Shown here: positions 1 through 7,355 of the stretch, in pieces
How positions within the stretch are numbered: position 1 is the first letter of the stretch
Layout: every line of letters starts with the position of its first letter
From: Bacteroidales bacterium
GTDB taxonomy: Bacteria; Bacteroidota; Bacteroidia; Bacteroidales; Muribaculaceae
Reading direction: 5' to 3'
Assembly (NCBI GenBank): GCA_030526455.1
Contig: JAUNCU010000056.1
Coordinates: 1 to 15,082, forward strand
DNA length: 15,082 nt
The notes under the pieces: model-generated
Seen by the model: the letters and a program-made list of their open reading frames with translations, nothing else
Databases searched by the model: none
What the model was told of the DNA's origin: nothing
Made by a program: the position numbers and the translations under genes

Positions 1-137
1 TACTTGTCATTTCTCTGCACTACTGAATTTATCCCCATGAAAAATCCACAGAGCCGTGAAGTTTCCGTCTATTCCTTCGGTTCTTCCTTTTTTGCCGTGT
101 TCAGGACTGCCTCGTTGAGTGTTGCTTCTGGGTGTTT

Positions 138-230
138 CTACATATACTGTTCTATCTGATCCAGTCTCTCGTCGGTCACTCCTATGAGCATTCTGCTTCC
201 GTTCTCTAAAGTAATCATTAACTTGTTCAT
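138..230 (-). CDS. possible small protein, 30 aa, unknown function
   Basis: I do not recognise this protein. The frame starts at the ATG whose complement is at 228-230 and ends at TAG (138-140). The 30 residues include TLENGSRMLIGVTDERLDQ, which looks like a short beta segment followed by a charged helix. Its main support is a good promoter at 278-308, whose predicted start of transcription (about 272) leaves a leader of about 42 nt. In-frame ATGs farther upstream (such as 288-290 and 327-329) lie at or before that promoter, so they are unlikely starts. The same frame stays open for 22 more codons after the TAG, to a second TAG at 69-71, and that stretch also looks protein-like (KHPEATLNEAVLNTAKKEE). 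The gene may therefore be an amber-interrupted remnant of a roughly 52-residue protein, or the whole frame may be chance. Confidence 0.35.
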   Translation of the reverse strand: MNKLMITLENGSRMLIGVTDERLDQIEQYM

Positions 231-277
231 GATGTAGTTCTTCAATTGATTGTGTGTGTTATATTTTTCTTCTGTTG

Positions 278-308
278 CAAATGTAGTCATATTTTTGCAT
301 CGTTGCAA
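278..308 (-). promoter_or_regulatory. Bacteroidetes-type promoter for the small left-edge frame
   Basis: On the minus strand a -33 TTG (complement at 306-308) is followed after 20 bases by TACATTTG (complement at 278-285), matching TAnnTTTG. Transcription would start near 272 and run left. It lies just beyond the terminator of the upstream operon, so it would begin an independent unit. Confidence 0.6.
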
Positions 309-320
309 CATCAGTGGCAT

Positions 321-356
321 AAAAAACAAAAATCCCGAGGCTGGGCTTCGGGATTT
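321..356 (-). terminator. intrinsic terminator of the cdsA-purM-mltF-DUF3332 operon
   Basis: A 9-bp stem (AAATCCCGA at 330-338 pairing with TCGGGATTT at 348-356) has a 9-base loop. Read on the minus strand it is followed by the T-rich tract TTTGTTTTTT (complement of 321-330). It lies about 30 bases beyond the stop of the DUF3332 gene. Confidence 0.85.
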
Positions 357-384
357 CTTGTTCTATAAAGAATGGTGGGGGAAC

Positions 385-933
385 TTAGCGCATTGCGTAT
401 TGGATGCTGCTGTTCACCATTTGCTTGTAGGCGTAGACGCCGCGTTCGCTGAGTTCCACGGTTTTGAAGTCGCCTTCTGGGGTGAGCATCTTCACGTGGC
501 CTTCGTCCACGAATTGCATGAATTTCACTTCCTTGTCGCCGCTGCACACGGTCCATGAGTTGTCGTCGGCATAGAAGTTGAATTTCACCACGCTCTTGTC
601 GGCGGTGTTGGTGATGGTGTAGCCATCCTTGTCGCATTTCACGATGTAGCGGCCGTTTTTGCCGTCGATGGTCTTGGTGCTGGCCTGCACAGGGTTGCTG
701 CCCGACCAGAATTCGATGCTGTTGAGCACGAGCAAGTCGGCAAGCGCTGAGAGTTCATATACTGGGAGAATCCAGAAAGCGACAAACACGAGTTCGTTGA
801 CGAACTTGCTGCCCACCTGCTTGTTCCATGTGAGCACCTTGTTGGTGAGTTTGAAACTACCAATGCATGAAGTGAGCATCATCGACGATGCCAATGTGGC
901 GATCAGCGCCACGCTAAAGAATCTTTTCTTCAT
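385..933 (-). CDS. DUF3332-family lipoprotein
   Basis: The product has 182 residues. The N-terminus is a lipoprotein signal: basic MKKR, a hydrophobic stretch, then lipobox LTSC with the predicted lipidated Cys at 23. No acidic residues follow the Cys, so the surface-export signal seen on some Bacteroidetes lipoproteins is absent and a periplasm-facing location is more likely. Residues 24-82 have the composition typical of DUF3332 proteins: SFKLTNKVLTWN, a hydrophobic segment at about 48-71, then NSIEFWSGSNP. The C-terminal half is a hydrophilic, probably beta-rich domain. The molecular function of the family is unknown to me. The gene is last in the operon, 24 bases after the transglycosylase stop, with the terminator just beyond. 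The family call is from remembered sequence similarity and is fairly secure. Confidence 0.85.
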   Translation of the reverse strand: MKKRFFSVALIATLASSMMLTSCIGSFKLTNKVLTWNKQVGSKFVNELVFVAFWILPVYELSALADLLVLNSIEFWSGSNPVQASTKTIDGKNGRYIVKCDKDGYTITNTADKSVVKFNFYADDNSWTVCSGDKEVKFMQFVDEGHVKMLTPEGDFKTVELSERGVYAYKQMVNSSIQYAMR

Positions 934-957
934 GATAAATGTATTTTAATTGTTGTT

Positions 958-2346
958 TTAATATTTCTTGTAAGCCTCAAATCGGTCTTCCACCTTCTGC
1001 ACATAATTCACCGTTTCGGTGCTTCGGAAGTAGCCGTATTTGCACACGGGGTCGTTGTAGTAGTGCTCGTTGGCCTTCCACTTCAGTGCTTCTTCCACGT
1101 TGCCGTACCACACCCTGGGGTTTTTGCCGTATTTGCCGGCCAACTTGATGGCGTCGATCACGTGGGCGATGCCGCCGTTGTAGGCCGCCAGCATGAAGCG
1201 CAGCCTTTCGCGCGAGTCGGGCACCTTGCCTGAGAAGTATTTCTCCAGTTCGGCGAGTTCTCTCACCGCCGCTTTCACGCTCACTTCAGGGTCGTGAAGG
1301 CGCGAAGTGTCGAAGCCGTAGCCTCGGGCGGTGCTGGGCATGATCTGCATCAGCCCCTTTGCGCCAGCCCACGACACCACGTTGGGGTCGAAGCGCGATT
1401 CGGTGTAGGCAATAGCGGCCAGCAACTGCCATGGGTAGGAAGTGTGGCCGGCGTAGGCCTTGAAGAGGTCGTCGAAAGGCGAGATGTCGCCCGGCTTTTT
1501 CTGGTAGCGCCCGTCGCCGCGATACACCTCTTCATCGTGCGAGAGCGAATAGCGGCTCTGCTCAAAATAGTGGCGAGAGATGTCTTCGCTGTAGAGGATG
1601 GTGCTTTCGCTCGTGCTCCAGGCGTCGATGGTGTCGGAGAGCGCATTGTTGTTGAGATTCACCGCCCACGACGAGCGTTGCGGGAAACTCACCTCGAGCG
1701 CAATGTCGATATTGTCGTAATAGGTGCGATTGATCTTTGCGATGTCGCTATCCACAATCGTGTAAGGAATGGCACCCGTGCTCACCTGGTTCACCAGTTC
1801 TTGCACATCCACCGTGTCCTTGTCCACCGTCTTGATGTTGATGCCGCCGCCAATTTCGCTGTTGAGGTTCTCCAGGCGCGACTCGTATTTGGATCCCTTC
1901 TCCACATACACGTCCTTACCGCGCAGTTGGGTTACGTTCGACACCCGTCGGCCACCTTTCTTCTGCACCAGCACTTGATAGGTGGTGTTGGTTTCGCCGC
2001 AGTGAAGCACTTCCTGGTTGAATTCAGCCGTCACGGGAATCTCGTAGGCGAGCACATCCACCGCATCGTCCTTAGCCAACTGCAGCAGCGACTGCATGCT
2101 GTGGGCGATGGTGAACTTGAGGGCTATCTTTTTGTCTTTGGCGAAATCGCATATGCGGTCGTAGTCGTAGCCCAAGGTGTCGCCGCGATAGATGAAAAAA
2201 CTCGTGGGGCTGTAGAGCGTGCCCACGCGCAGCGTGTCGGGCAGGCGATACGCCTCCGCTTCGCCACCACCAGCCGAAGTAGCGCATGCCTGACCCATAA
2301 CGGCCAGCGCGCCTAAAAGCAAGTATGGAAAGCGGAATTGTCGCAT
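958..2346 (-). CDS. mltF: MltF-like membrane-bound lytic murein transglycosylase (lipoprotein)
   Basis: The 462-residue product should cleave the MurNAc-GlcNAc bond of peptidoglycan, leaving 1,6-anhydromuramic ends. It has a lipoprotein signal with lipobox GQAC (Cys21). A solute-binding-protein-like domain (SBP_bac_3, about 37-262) begins LRVGTLYSPTSFF. A C-terminal SLT domain (about 300-450) contains the catalytic Glu316 in TESRFD, the GLMQIMPST motif at 331-339 and AAYNGG at 387-392. The family-typical ETVNYVQKV is at 444-452. This two-domain layout is that of MltF, in which the N-terminal domain regulates the enzymatic domain. The gene follows purM by 21 bases in the same operon. As a lipoprotein it is expected in the outer membrane facing the periplasm. 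Family membership is firm; the exact orthology to E. coli MltF is inferred. Confidence 0.93.
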   Translation of the reverse strand: MRQFRFPYLLLGALAVMGQACATSAGGGEAEAYRLPDTLRVGTLYSPTSFFIYRGDTLGYDYDRICDFAKDKKIALKFTIAHSMQSLLQLAKDDAVDVLAYEIPVTAEFNQEVLHCGETNTTYQVLVQKKGGRRVSNVTQLRGKDVYVEKGSKYESRLENLNSEIGGGINIKTVDKDTVDVQELVNQVSTGAIPYTIVDSDIAKINRTYYDNIDIALEVSFPQRSSWAVNLNNNALSDTIDAWSTSESTILYSEDISRHYFEQSRYSLSHDEEVYRGDGRYQKKPGDISPFDDLFKAYAGHTSYPWQLLAAIAYTESRFDPNVVSWAGAKGLMQIMPSTARGYGFDTSRLHDPEVSVKAAVRELAELEKYFSGKVPDSRERLRFMLAAYNGGIAHVIDAIKLAGKYGKNPRVWYGNVEEALKWKANEHYYNDPVCKYGYFRSTETVNYVQKVEDRFEAYKKY

Positions 2347-2367
2347 CTTGGCAAGAATTATCTGTGA

Positions 2368-3534
2368 TTAGTATTCGAATGTGCCGTATTCGCTCTTGAT
2401 GGTGAGGTGGTTTTCGTCGGCGTCGTCAACGTGGCCAATGATTTGAGCGTCGATGTTGAACGACTTCGAGATTTCGATGATGGCTTCAGCATCTTCGGGT
2501 GCCACATAGATTTCCATGCGGTGACCCATGTTGAACACCTTGTACATCTCCTTCCAGTCGGTACCCGATTCCTCCTTGATGAGTTTAAACAGCGGTGGAA
2601 TGGGGAAGAGGTTGTCCTTCACCACGTGCTTATTTTTCACAAAGTGCATCACCTTGGTCTGTGCGCCGCCAGTGCAGTGCACCATGCCGTGCACCTTGCT
2701 GCGCATCTTGTCGAGGATTTGCTTAATCACGGGAGCGTAGGTGCGGGTGGGTGAGAGCACGAGTTCGCCCGCATTCACTTCCACGCCGTTGACGCTGTCG
2801 GTGAGTTTCTTCGAGCCCGAGTATACGAGGTCGGCAGGCACAGCCTGGTCGAAACTTTCAGGATACTTCTCAGCGATGTATTTTGCAAACACGTCGTGGC
2901 GTGCCGAGGTGAGGCCGTTGCTGCCCATGCCGCCGTTGTATTTCTTCTCGTAGGTGGCTTGGCCAAAAGATGCCAGACCCACAATCACGTCGCCGCCCTT
3001 GATGTTGGCATTGTCGATCACCTGGTCGCGGCGCATGCGGCAAGTCACGGTGCTGTCGACGATGATGGTGCGCACGAGGTCGCCCACATCGGCAGTTTCA
3101 CCGCCGGTGGAAATGATGTTCACGCCCATCTCGTTGAGTTCGTCGAGGAATTCCTGTGTGCCATTGATCACGGCAGAAATCACCTCGCCCGGGATGAGGT
3201 TTTTGTTACGGCCAATGGTCGACGAAAGCAGGATGTTGTCGGTGGCGCCCACGCAGAGCAGGTCGTCGATGTTCATCACCACAGCGTCTTGTGCCACGCC
3301 CTTCCACACACTCAGGTCGCCGGTCTCTTTCCAGTAGATATAGGCCAGTGATGATTTGGTGCCAGCGCCATCGGCGTGCATGATGTTGCAGTAGTCGGGG
3401 TCGCCGCCCAGCACGTCGGGGATGATTTTACAGAAAGCCAAGGGGAAAACGCCTTTGTCGATTTTCTTGATAGCGTTGTGTACATCGTCTTTTGAGGCCG
3501 AAACACCTCTAAGGTCGTAACGTTGATTGCTCAT
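2368..3534 (-). CDS. purM: phosphoribosylformylglycinamidine cyclo-ligase (AIR synthase), long Bacteroidetes form
   Basis: PurM uses ATP to close formylglycinamidine ribonucleotide (FGAM) into aminoimidazole ribonucleotide (AIR), a step of de novo purine synthesis in the cytosol. The 388-residue protein is longer than the roughly 345 residues of E. coli PurM, as usual in Bacteroidetes. Visible landmarks are HADGAGTK (53-60), NIDDLLCVGA (88-97), GGETAD (144-149), GLASFGQATYE (187-197), GSNGLTSARHD (204-214), SPTRTYAP (261-268), HCTGGAQTK (286-294) and FNMGHRMEI (334-342). The start at 3534 gives the family N-terminus MSNQRYDLRGVSASKDDVH. The gene sits between cdsA (15 bases upstream) and the transglycosylase (21 bases downstream), so it is co-transcribed with envelope genes rather than with other pur genes. 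No purine riboswitch or operator is visible. Confidence 0.93.
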   Translation of the reverse strand: MSNQRYDLRGVSASKDDVHNAIKKIDKGVFPLAFCKIIPDVLGGDPDYCNIMHADGAGTKSSLAYIYWKETGDLSVWKGVAQDAVVMNIDDLLCVGATDNILLSSTIGRNKNLIPGEVISAVINGTQEFLDELNEMGVNIISTGGETADVGDLVRTIIVDSTVTCRMRRDQVIDNANIKGGDVIVGLASFGQATYEKKYNGGMGSNGLTSARHDVFAKYIAEKYPESFDQAVPADLVYSGSKKLTDSVNGVEVNAGELVLSPTRTYAPVIKQILDKMRSKVHGMVHCTGGAQTKVMHFVKNKHVVKDNLFPIPPLFKLIKEESGTDWKEMYKVFNMGHRMEIYVAPEDAEAIIEISKSFNIDAQIIGHVDDADENHLTIKSEYGTFEY

Positions 3535-3549
3535 TTTTGATAGGAATTA

Positions 3550-4380
<831 letters not shown>

Positions 4381-4403
4381 AACTATTATATTTTTGTTTA
4401 GTA

Positions 4404-4435
4404 CAAAATTACGCTAATTATTTGAAGTAGCCAAA
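4404..4435 (-). promoter_or_regulatory. promoter of the cdsA operon
   Basis: Minus strand: TTTG (complement of 4432-4435), 20 bases, then TAATTTTG (complement of 4404-4411), a full match to the Bacteroidetes -33/-7 pattern. Predicted transcription start is near 4398, about 18 bases before the cdsA ATG. Confidence 0.75.
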
Positions 4436-4510
4436 ATATTTAGTGTGGATTGAATAATAAAACGGATAATGGCGCGTTATAATAGTGAATAACATAAAAA
4501 ATAGTTGCCT

Positions 4511-4666
4511 ATGCAGAAAAAATCTACTCCTGTAAAATGTGAAATTTGTGAAAACACGCCTGCTCGCCCAAAAATTGCGACAGTGAATTTGCTCAAGCAA
4601 TTCGCTAGGGTTTACACCTGTAACGCGGCGCTTCAAGCAGGACTCGGAAATTTCATTCTAAATTGA
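4511..4666 (+). CDS. small CxxC-containing protein, 51 aa, conserved-looking, function unknown
   Basis: This short gene runs from ATG 4511 to TGA 4664-4666. The product opens MQKKSTPVKCEICENTPAR, with a CEIC pair at residues 10-13, and continues with a basic region LLKQFARVYTC (third Cys at 37) and the C-terminus AGLGNFILN. The KCxxC start resembles half of a zinc ribbon, but only three Cys are present and there is no His, so a monomer could not build a classic four-ligand site; dimer binding of metal or a redox role are alternatives. The composition (Cys pair, basic centre, hydrophobic tail) is not that of random sequence, and I believe related small proteins occur in other Bacteroidales, though I cannot verify this here. 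The gene diverges from cdsA and ends 32 bases before a strong hairpin with a T tract. I see no consensus TAnnTTTG promoter immediately upstream. Confidence 0.7.
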   Translation: MQKKSTPVKCEICENTPARPKIATVNLLKQFARVYTCNAALQAGLGNFILN

Positions 4667-4670
4667 TTTA

Positions 4671-4689
4671 GGTTCTGAAGTCCAGAACC
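4671..4689 (+). repeat. small hairpin just after the CxxC gene
   Basis: GGTTCTG (4671-4677) and CAGAACC (4683-4689) form a 7-bp stem with a 5-base loop, starting 4 bases after the stop codon. No T tract follows directly, so it is probably a 3'-end stabilising or attenuating stem ahead of the main terminator. Confidence 0.5.
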
Positions 4690-4698
4690 ACAAAAGCG

Positions 4699-4730
4699 AA
4701 AAGAGGATGCCAAGTGTGGCGTCCTCTTTT
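4699..4730. terminator. bidirectional intrinsic terminator between the CxxC gene (+) and udp (-)
   Basis: AAAAGAGGATGCC (4699-4711) pairs with GGCGTCCTCTTTT (4718-4730): 13 pairs including one G-U wobble, with a 6-base loop. The A/T ends give a T-rich tail on both strands. It lies 32 bases after the CxxC stop and 38 bases after the udp stop on the other strand, so it can end both convergent transcripts. Confidence 0.85.
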
Positions 4731-4768
4731 GCATTATTGTGGTGTGAGATTTATGCTAAGTGTAGACT

Positions 4769-5653
4769 TTAGTCGCCCAGCAGGCGGTCGAGCACTGTTT
4801 TCACGAGGTCGTTGACCGCTGTCTTGTAGTTGGGGTTGGCGCAGGTGGCCACTCTGTTGGCGATGATGGAGCAGATGGTGATGGCGTGGTGGCCCATCAG
4901 TTTTGCCATGCCTTGAAGTGCGGCGCTTTCCATTTCGTAGTTGGTGATGTGGCCGCCGTCGTATTCAAATTGCTCAATGCGCTTGTTGAGTTCGGGCTCA
5001 GCCAATGGCAGACGCACTTCGCGGCCCTGTGGACCGTAGAAGCCCACAGCCGAGATGGTGTAGCCACGCACCATGTCGTCGCGGCCTATCTTCTCCACCA
5101 GGCCAGGGTCTGATTCCACGATGTAGGGCTTTGCAAAGAGCGGGTTCCACTTCACAAATTCACAGAACTGCTTTTCGAATTCGAGGTCGCTCACCTCGTT
5201 ACGGCCGGCATAGTAATTGAGAACGCCGTCGAAACCGAGGCTCTTGGCCGCAATCACAGGGGTGCCCACGGGCACGTAGGGCTGCAGACCGCCCGAGGTG
5301 CCGATTCTCACGATGTTGAGCGCGCGGTGCTCGGGCTTCACGGTGCGAGTCTCGAAGTCCACATTGGCAAGGGCGTCGAGTTCGGTGATCACGATGTCGA
5401 TGTTGTCGCTGCCGATGCCGTGAGAGAGCGCCATCACGGGTTTGCCGTTGTAGGTGCCGGCGATGGTGTGGAACTCTCGGCTCTGCACGTCGTATTCAAT
5501 AGTGTCGAAGTAAGATGCTATCATGTTCACGCGTGCGGGGTCGCCACACACGATGATGTTGTCTTTGAGTTGGTCGGGGCGGAGGTGAATGTGAAACACC
5601 GATCCGTCGGGGTTGATAATCAACTCTGAATCTGGGATGATCTTGTTGGTCAT
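4769..5653 (-). CDS. udp: nucleoside phosphorylase, probably uridine phosphorylase
   Basis: The 294-residue protein belongs to the PNP_UDP_1 family, which splits nucleosides with phosphate into base plus (deoxy)ribose-1-phosphate for salvage. Visible motifs are the phosphate-binding GDPARV (37-42), HGIGSDN (78-84), RIGTSGGLQ (116-124) and the ribose-binding NYEMESAAL (238-246). FYGPQGREVR at 205-214 places a Gln and an Arg where pyrimidine-specific uridine phosphorylases hold uracil, so uridine (and possibly thymidine or deoxyuridine) is the likely substrate; a purine substrate is less likely. The gene is a single-gene unit with its own promoter (5685-5714) and a hairpin terminator at 4699-4730. 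The family is certain, the substrate is inferred. Confidence 0.9.
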   Translation of the reverse strand: MTNKIIPDSELIINPDGSVFHIHLRPDQLKDNIIVCGDPARVNMIASYFDTIEYDVQSREFHTIAGTYNGKPVMALSHGIGSDNIDIVITELDALANVDFETRTVKPEHRALNIVRIGTSGGLQPYVPVGTPVIAAKSLGFDGVLNYYAGRNEVSDLEFEKQFCEFVKWNPLFAKPYIVESDPGLVEKIGRDDMVRGYTISAVGFYGPQGREVRLPLAEPELNKRIEQFEYDGGHITNYEMESAALQGMAKLMGHHAITICSIIANRVATCANPNYKTAVNDLVKTVLDRLLGD

Positions 5654-5684
5654 AGTTTTTGAGTTGTTAAAATGGTTTATTCAG

Positions 5685-5714
5685 CAAATGTAGTGAAAAA
5701 AACTCAAGTTGCAA
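5685..5714 (-). promoter_or_regulatory. promoter of udp
   Basis: Minus strand: TTG (complement of 5712-5714), 19 bases, TACATTTG (complement of 5685-5692). Predicted start is near 5679, about 26 bases before the udp ATG. No separate terminator for dprA is visible in the 105-base gap, so udp may also receive read-through from dprA. Confidence 0.65.
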
Positions 5715-5758
5715 ATAATTCGCTGATATTTTTATGATTTGTCAGTGGTGAGGGGGGG

Positions 5759-6859
5759 CTATGCCATGGCGTAGCGGCAGCCTGGCATGGTGATGATGAC
5801 GCCCTTGAAGTCGAGTTGCATCAGTGTGCTCATCACGCGGTAAACTGGTATGTTGAGTTTCTCGGTGATGGCATTGATGTGGATGTCGCCCGCTTGCTGA
5901 ATCACGTCGACCACGGCTTGCTCCTCGGGTGTGAGCGTGGGGAAGAGGTCGAGTTGCTGTGTGGGTTTATTGGTGAGGCACGAATCCCAGCGCAGGGCTT
6001 CCACAATGTCGGTGGCGCTGGTCACGAGCATCGCCTGATTTCTCTTGATGAGTTGGTTACATCCTTTCGAAAACTCGTCGCCCGCACGGCCGAAAACGTC
6101 GCGGTTGTAACTTTGCGCGAGGTTGGCTGTGATGAGTGAGCCGCCTTTCTCGGCCGACTCGATCACGATGGTGCAGTCGCTCAGCGCGGCGATGATGCGG
6201 TTGCGTGCCACGAAATTGCCTCGGTGCAGCACGTCTTGCGAGGTGTAGTCGGAGATGATGCGACCGCCGTTTTTCACTATCTTTTCGGCGGCATTACGGT
6301 GTTCGGCGGGGTAGATTTTGTTGAGCCCGCACGCCTGCACTGCCAGTGTGGGCACTCCGTGCTTGAGCGATGCGTTGTGGGCGGCGATGTCGATACCCAA
6401 AGCCAGGCCGCTCACCGTCACCACATCGGGGATAGACTCGGCGAGTTCTTTCACAATGCGCTCACACATGTGCTTGCCATATTCCGAGCAACGGCGGGTG
6501 CCCACAATGCTCACGATGTGCTTGCTGTTGAGGTCGGTGTGGCCCACCGAGTAGAGCAGGATGGGGGCGTCGGGGGCATGTAGCAGTCGCTGGGGATAGG
6601 ATTCGTCGGTGAAATAACTCACATTGATGTGGTGCTGATTGATGAACTCCATCTCCTTTTCCGCCATCTCGATGCAGGAGTTGCGGTAGGCCCTTTCCAG
6701 AATTTTGCTGCGGCTGTGGGTGATGGCACGCAACTCCCTTTCGGGGATGCTGAAAAAATCCTTTTCATCATCCAGCACCTCCAGCAGTTTTTGCGCCAGG
6801 TCCACGCCCATGCCGCGCACCGATGCGAATGCTATTTTATAGACCAGGTCGGCGCTCAT
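5759..6859 (-). CDS. dprA: DNA-processing protein DprA (RecA loader)
   Basis: DprA/Smf binds incoming single-stranded DNA during natural transformation, protects it and loads RecA. The 366-residue product has the usual three parts. An N-terminal helix-hairpin-helix/SAM-like region covers about 1-60. The Rossmann-like DprA core (about 114-262) has VGTRRCSEYG (119-128), SGLALGIDIAAH (150-161), CGLNKIYPAEH (177-187), GNFVARNRIIA (214-224) and GGSLITA (239-245). A C-terminal winged-helix domain spans about 305-366. The core usually reads RNRIIAGLS and here has Ala for Gly, a mild change. The ATG overlaps the TGA of the thioesterase gene (ATGA), implying translational coupling. No other competence gene is in view, so a role in transformation is family-based. 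The stop is TAG. Confidence 0.95.
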   Translation of the reverse strand: MSADLVYKIAFASVRGMGVDLAQKLLEVLDDEKDFFSIPERELRAITHSRSKILERAYRNSCIEMAEKEMEFINQHHINVSYFTDESYPQRLLHAPDAPILLYSVGHTDLNSKHIVSIVGTRRCSEYGKHMCERIVKELAESIPDVVTVSGLALGIDIAAHNASLKHGVPTLAVQACGLNKIYPAEHRNAAEKIVKNGGRIISDYTSQDVLHRGNFVARNRIIAALSDCTIVIESAEKGGSLITANLAQSYNRDVFGRAGDEFSKGCNQLIKRNQAMLVTSATDIVEALRWDSCLTNKPTQQLDLFPTLTPEEQAVVDVIQQAGDIHINAITEKLNIPVYRVMSTLMQLDFKGVIITMPGCRYAMA

Positions 6860-7260
6860 CGTATGTAGTCTTTAAACGCTTCCTTGAGTTTTTCGCAGCG
6901 GCTGATTCGGCCGTTTTCGAGGCAGGCGATCGTTACCTTAGCCTCAAACACCTCAGCGCCAGTCGCTTTGTTGATGATGCGCTGGTGGAAAACCATCCTC
7001 ACGCCCTTCATCTCCAGCCACATCATGCTCGTCATGGTGTCGCCGCTGCGCAGAGGCGTTTTGAAATCGGCCTCAATGTGGCTCATCACCGGCACGATGC
7101 CCTCTTCGCCCATTCGCTTGAACGAGAAACCGTTGTCTTCGCAAAAGCAGTGGCGGGTGTATTCCAGATAGTGAAGATAATTGGCATTGTTGACGATGCC
7201 TTCAGCGTCGAGTTCGTAGTCTCGCACCTTTATGTCGATAGCGTAAACGTATTTATCCAT
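6856..7260 (-). CDS. acyl-CoA thioesterase, hotdog fold (4HBT / YbgC-like)
   Basis: The 134-residue protein matches the single-domain 4-hydroxybenzoyl-CoA thioesterase family in length and N-terminal motif: VRDYELDAEGIVNNANYLHY at 12-31, with Asp18 in the catalytic acid position and the expected GxVNNxxY turn. Such proteins form multimers and hydrolyse acyl-CoA (some act on acyl-ACP) in the cytosol; the acyl chain cannot be predicted. YbgC relatives in proteobacteria sit with tol-pal genes, whereas here the partner is dprA, whose start codon overlaps this stop. The unit appears to start from a -7 box at 7286-7293, divergent from the C45 hydrolase gene. Confidence 0.88.
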   Translation of the reverse strand: MDKYVYAIDIKVRDYELDAEGIVNNANYLHYLEYTRHCFCEDNGFSFKRMGEEGIVPVMSHIEADFKTPLRSGDTMTSMMWLEMKGVRMVFHQRIINKATGAEVFEAKVTIACLENGRISRCEKLKEAFKDYIR

Positions 7261-7285
7261 TTCTATGAGTTGGTGTATTTCAGTT

Positions 7286-7293
7286 CAAAGTTA
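7286..7293 (-). promoter_or_regulatory. possible -7 element for the thioesterase-dprA unit
   Basis: Minus strand TAACTTTG (complement of 7286-7293) matches TAnnTTTG and lies 25 bases before the thioesterase ATG. No TTG is found at the right distance upstream, so this is a weaker call than the other promoters. Confidence 0.4.
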
Positions 7294-7302
7294 CTAATTT
7301 TT

Positions 7303-7333
7303 TTGCTTATTCGCGTTCTCTTTAGTAATTTTG
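7303..7333 (+). promoter_or_regulatory. promoter of the C45 hydrolase unit
   Basis: TTG (7303-7305), 20 bases, TAATTTTG (7326-7333). Predicted start is near 7339, about 17 bases before the ATG at 7356. It is divergent from, and overlaps the region of, the thioesterase-dprA promoter, so the two may compete for RNA polymerase. Confidence 0.75.
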
Positions 7334-7355
7334 GACTCATAAAAATCAAAAAATC

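Noticed and set aside
1..158. Plus-strand open frame entering from the left edge (about 52 codons to TGA)
   Set aside because: Ser/Phe-rich product with no pattern, convergent with the small minus-strand frame and lacking a terminator after its stop.
1294..2316. Plus-strand frame of about 340 codons opposite the transglycosylase
   Set aside because: Same shadow effect; the minus-strand protein carries all SLT and SBP motifs in order.
4478..4483. TATAAT upstream of the CxxC gene as a sigma-70 type -10 box
   Set aside because: The Bacteroidetes housekeeping sigma prefers TAnnTTTG, and the nearest TTGAAT is 22 bases away; the match is likely chance in AT-rich DNA.
4418..4636. Minus-strand 72-codon frame overlapping the CxxC gene
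   Set aside because: Product is an aromatic/basic mixture without any pattern, it runs through the cdsA promoter, and the plus-strand 51-residue frame is far more protein-like.
5752..5758. Run of seven G next to the dprA stop as a possible phase-variable tract
   Set aside because: It lies just outside the coding region, so slippage would not change the reading frame, and no promoter element spans it.
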